From contig JAOUIN010000152.1 in NCBI GenBank assembly GCA_029883965.1, forward strand, positions 1 through 5,774: 5,774 nt of DNA, in the 5' to 3' direction. The stretch comes from Betaproteobacteria bacterium. GTDB taxonomy: Bacteria > Pseudomonadota > Gammaproteobacteria > Burkholderiales > SG8-41. Made by a program: the position numbers and the translations under genes. Below are positions 5,087 through 5,774 of the stretch, piece after piece (the first letter of the stretch is position 1; every line of letters begins with the position of its first letter). The notes beneath the pieces were generated by a model. That model did not search any database, was not told the DNA's origin, and was given only the letters and a program-made list of their open reading frames with translations.

Positions 5087-5774
5087 ATGCAGCGTTTATG
5101 GTTGACGAAATGCGGAGTGGTGCGGCTGATGCTGACCGGCGCCGGCCTGCTGCTCGGCAGTGTGGGCCAGGCGCAGGCCGAGATCGAGCCGCGGGTGCCG
5201 TATGTGCCGACGCCTCTGGAAGTGGTTGAACGCATGCTGACGATGGCCAAGGTGACTTCGCAGGACTACCTGATCGATCTCGGGTCCGGTGATGGCCGCA
5301 TCGTGGTGACGGCGGCGAAAAAATTCGGGGCGCGCGGCTTTGGCGTCGATCTGAATCCGGTGCGGGTCAGCGAAGCCAAGGAGAATGCGCGCAAGAACGG
5401 TGTGACCGACAAGGTCGCATTTTTCCAGCGCAACCTGTTCGAAACCGATTTGTCGCAGGCCACCGTGATCACGATGTATCTGCTGCCGCAGGTCAATCTT
5501 GAGTTGCGTCCCAGGCTGCTCGACCTGAAGCCGGGCACACGGCTGGTGTCGCATGATTTCGACATGAATGAGTGGAAGGCGGATCAGCATGTGCGCCTCG
5601 TTGCGGCTGACAAGTATTCGGGAGCCGGCGGCGACAGCGACATTTACTTCTGGGTGGTGCCGGCGAAGATCGGCGGCAGCTGGCGTTCGCAGATTCCGGT
5701 CGCCGGCAAGACGCAGACTTACGAATTCAGCATTGAGCAGAAATTCCAGGTGATCAGCGGTTCGGCGCGCGTCA
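5087..5774 (+). CDS. Exported class I SAM-dependent methyltransferase-like protein (copy B), 3' end beyond window
   Basis: The first 229 codons are visible and stay open to the window edge; about 55-60 more would be expected from copy A. A signal peptide (MQRLWLTKCG, hydrophobic stretch to residue 26, then AQA|E) predicts cleavage after Ala31. The order then repeats copy A: PYVPTP (38-43), LIDLGSGDGRIVV (62-74), GVDLNP (86-91), MYLLP (130-134), LKPGTRLVSHD (147-157) with NEW (161-163), VVPAKIGGSW (190-199), and the start of the beta-rich C-terminal domain. The canonical Arg71 after DLGSGDG and the LNP motif are intact, so this looks like the more standard copy of the pair. The only visible cysteine is in the signal peptide. 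By motif order it resembles FAM173-type lysine methyltransferases; the substrate is unknown. The gene is divergent from the SpeE-like membrane gene and may share its control region. A methyltransferase fold and export are well supported; catalysis in the periplasm is unexplained. Confidence 0.88.
   Translation, partial: MQRLWLTKCGVVRLMLTGAGLLLGSVGQAQAEIEPRVPYVPTPLEVVERMLTMAKVTSQDYLIDLGSGDGRIVVTAAKKFGARGFGVDLNPVRVSEAKENARKNGVTDKVAFFQRNLFETDLSQATVITMYLLPQVNLELRPRLLDLKPGTRLVSHDFDMNEWKADQHVRLVAADKYSGAGGDSDIYFWVVPAKIGGSWRSQIPVAGKTQTYEFSIEQKFQVISGSARV

Noticed and set aside
5096..5590. Open frame (164 codons) on the minus strand opposite copy B
   Set aside because: It is antisense to conserved methyltransferase motifs and His/Arg/Gln-rich; it resembles the shadow opposite copy A because the two genes are paralogous.

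Overview
The window is a GC-rich (about 60% or more by eye) proteobacterial chromosomal segment. The gene content (an ETF alpha subunit followed by a long AcdAN-type acyl-CoA dehydrogenase) and the Sec signal peptides suggest a beta- or gammaproteobacterium. I cannot name a genus. No rRNA, tRNA, CRISPR array, insertion sequence, attachment site or phage gene is visible, and no gap between genes exceeds 150 bases.

Left part (1-2323): fatty-acid-type oxidation. The window opens in the last 45 codons of etfA, closed by a strong intrinsic terminator (164-189). An acyl-CoA dehydrogenase of 596 aa (217-2007) starts 27 bases after it. ETF is the electron acceptor of such dehydrogenases, so the two genes form a functional pair although the terminator separates them. 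Ten bases after the dehydrogenase stop lies a gene for a small exported protein of unknown function (2018-2323).

Right part (2473-5774): three proteins with the class I methyltransferase (Rossmann) fold. Two tandem-oriented paralogues (2473-3339, and 5087 to the window end) each carry an N-terminal signal peptide, a PYVPTP motif, a DLGSGDG SAM-binding loop and a beta-rich C-terminal domain. Between them, on the opposite strand, is a membrane protein (3351-4946) with about seven N-terminal membrane segments and a C-terminal spermidine-synthase-like domain. It converges with the first paralogue (11 bases between stops) and diverges from the second (140 bases between starts).

The most interesting signal is topological. 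Both paralogues are predicted to be exported, and their visible mature parts contain no cysteine. Positive-inside reading of the membrane protein also puts its SpeE-like domain on the periplasmic face. That would place three SAM-type folds in a compartment where SAM is not expected. The paralogues also resemble, in motif order, the FAM173 lysine methyltransferases of mitochondria (ATPSCKMT/ANTKMT). These are inferences from motifs read by eye, and no database search was run.
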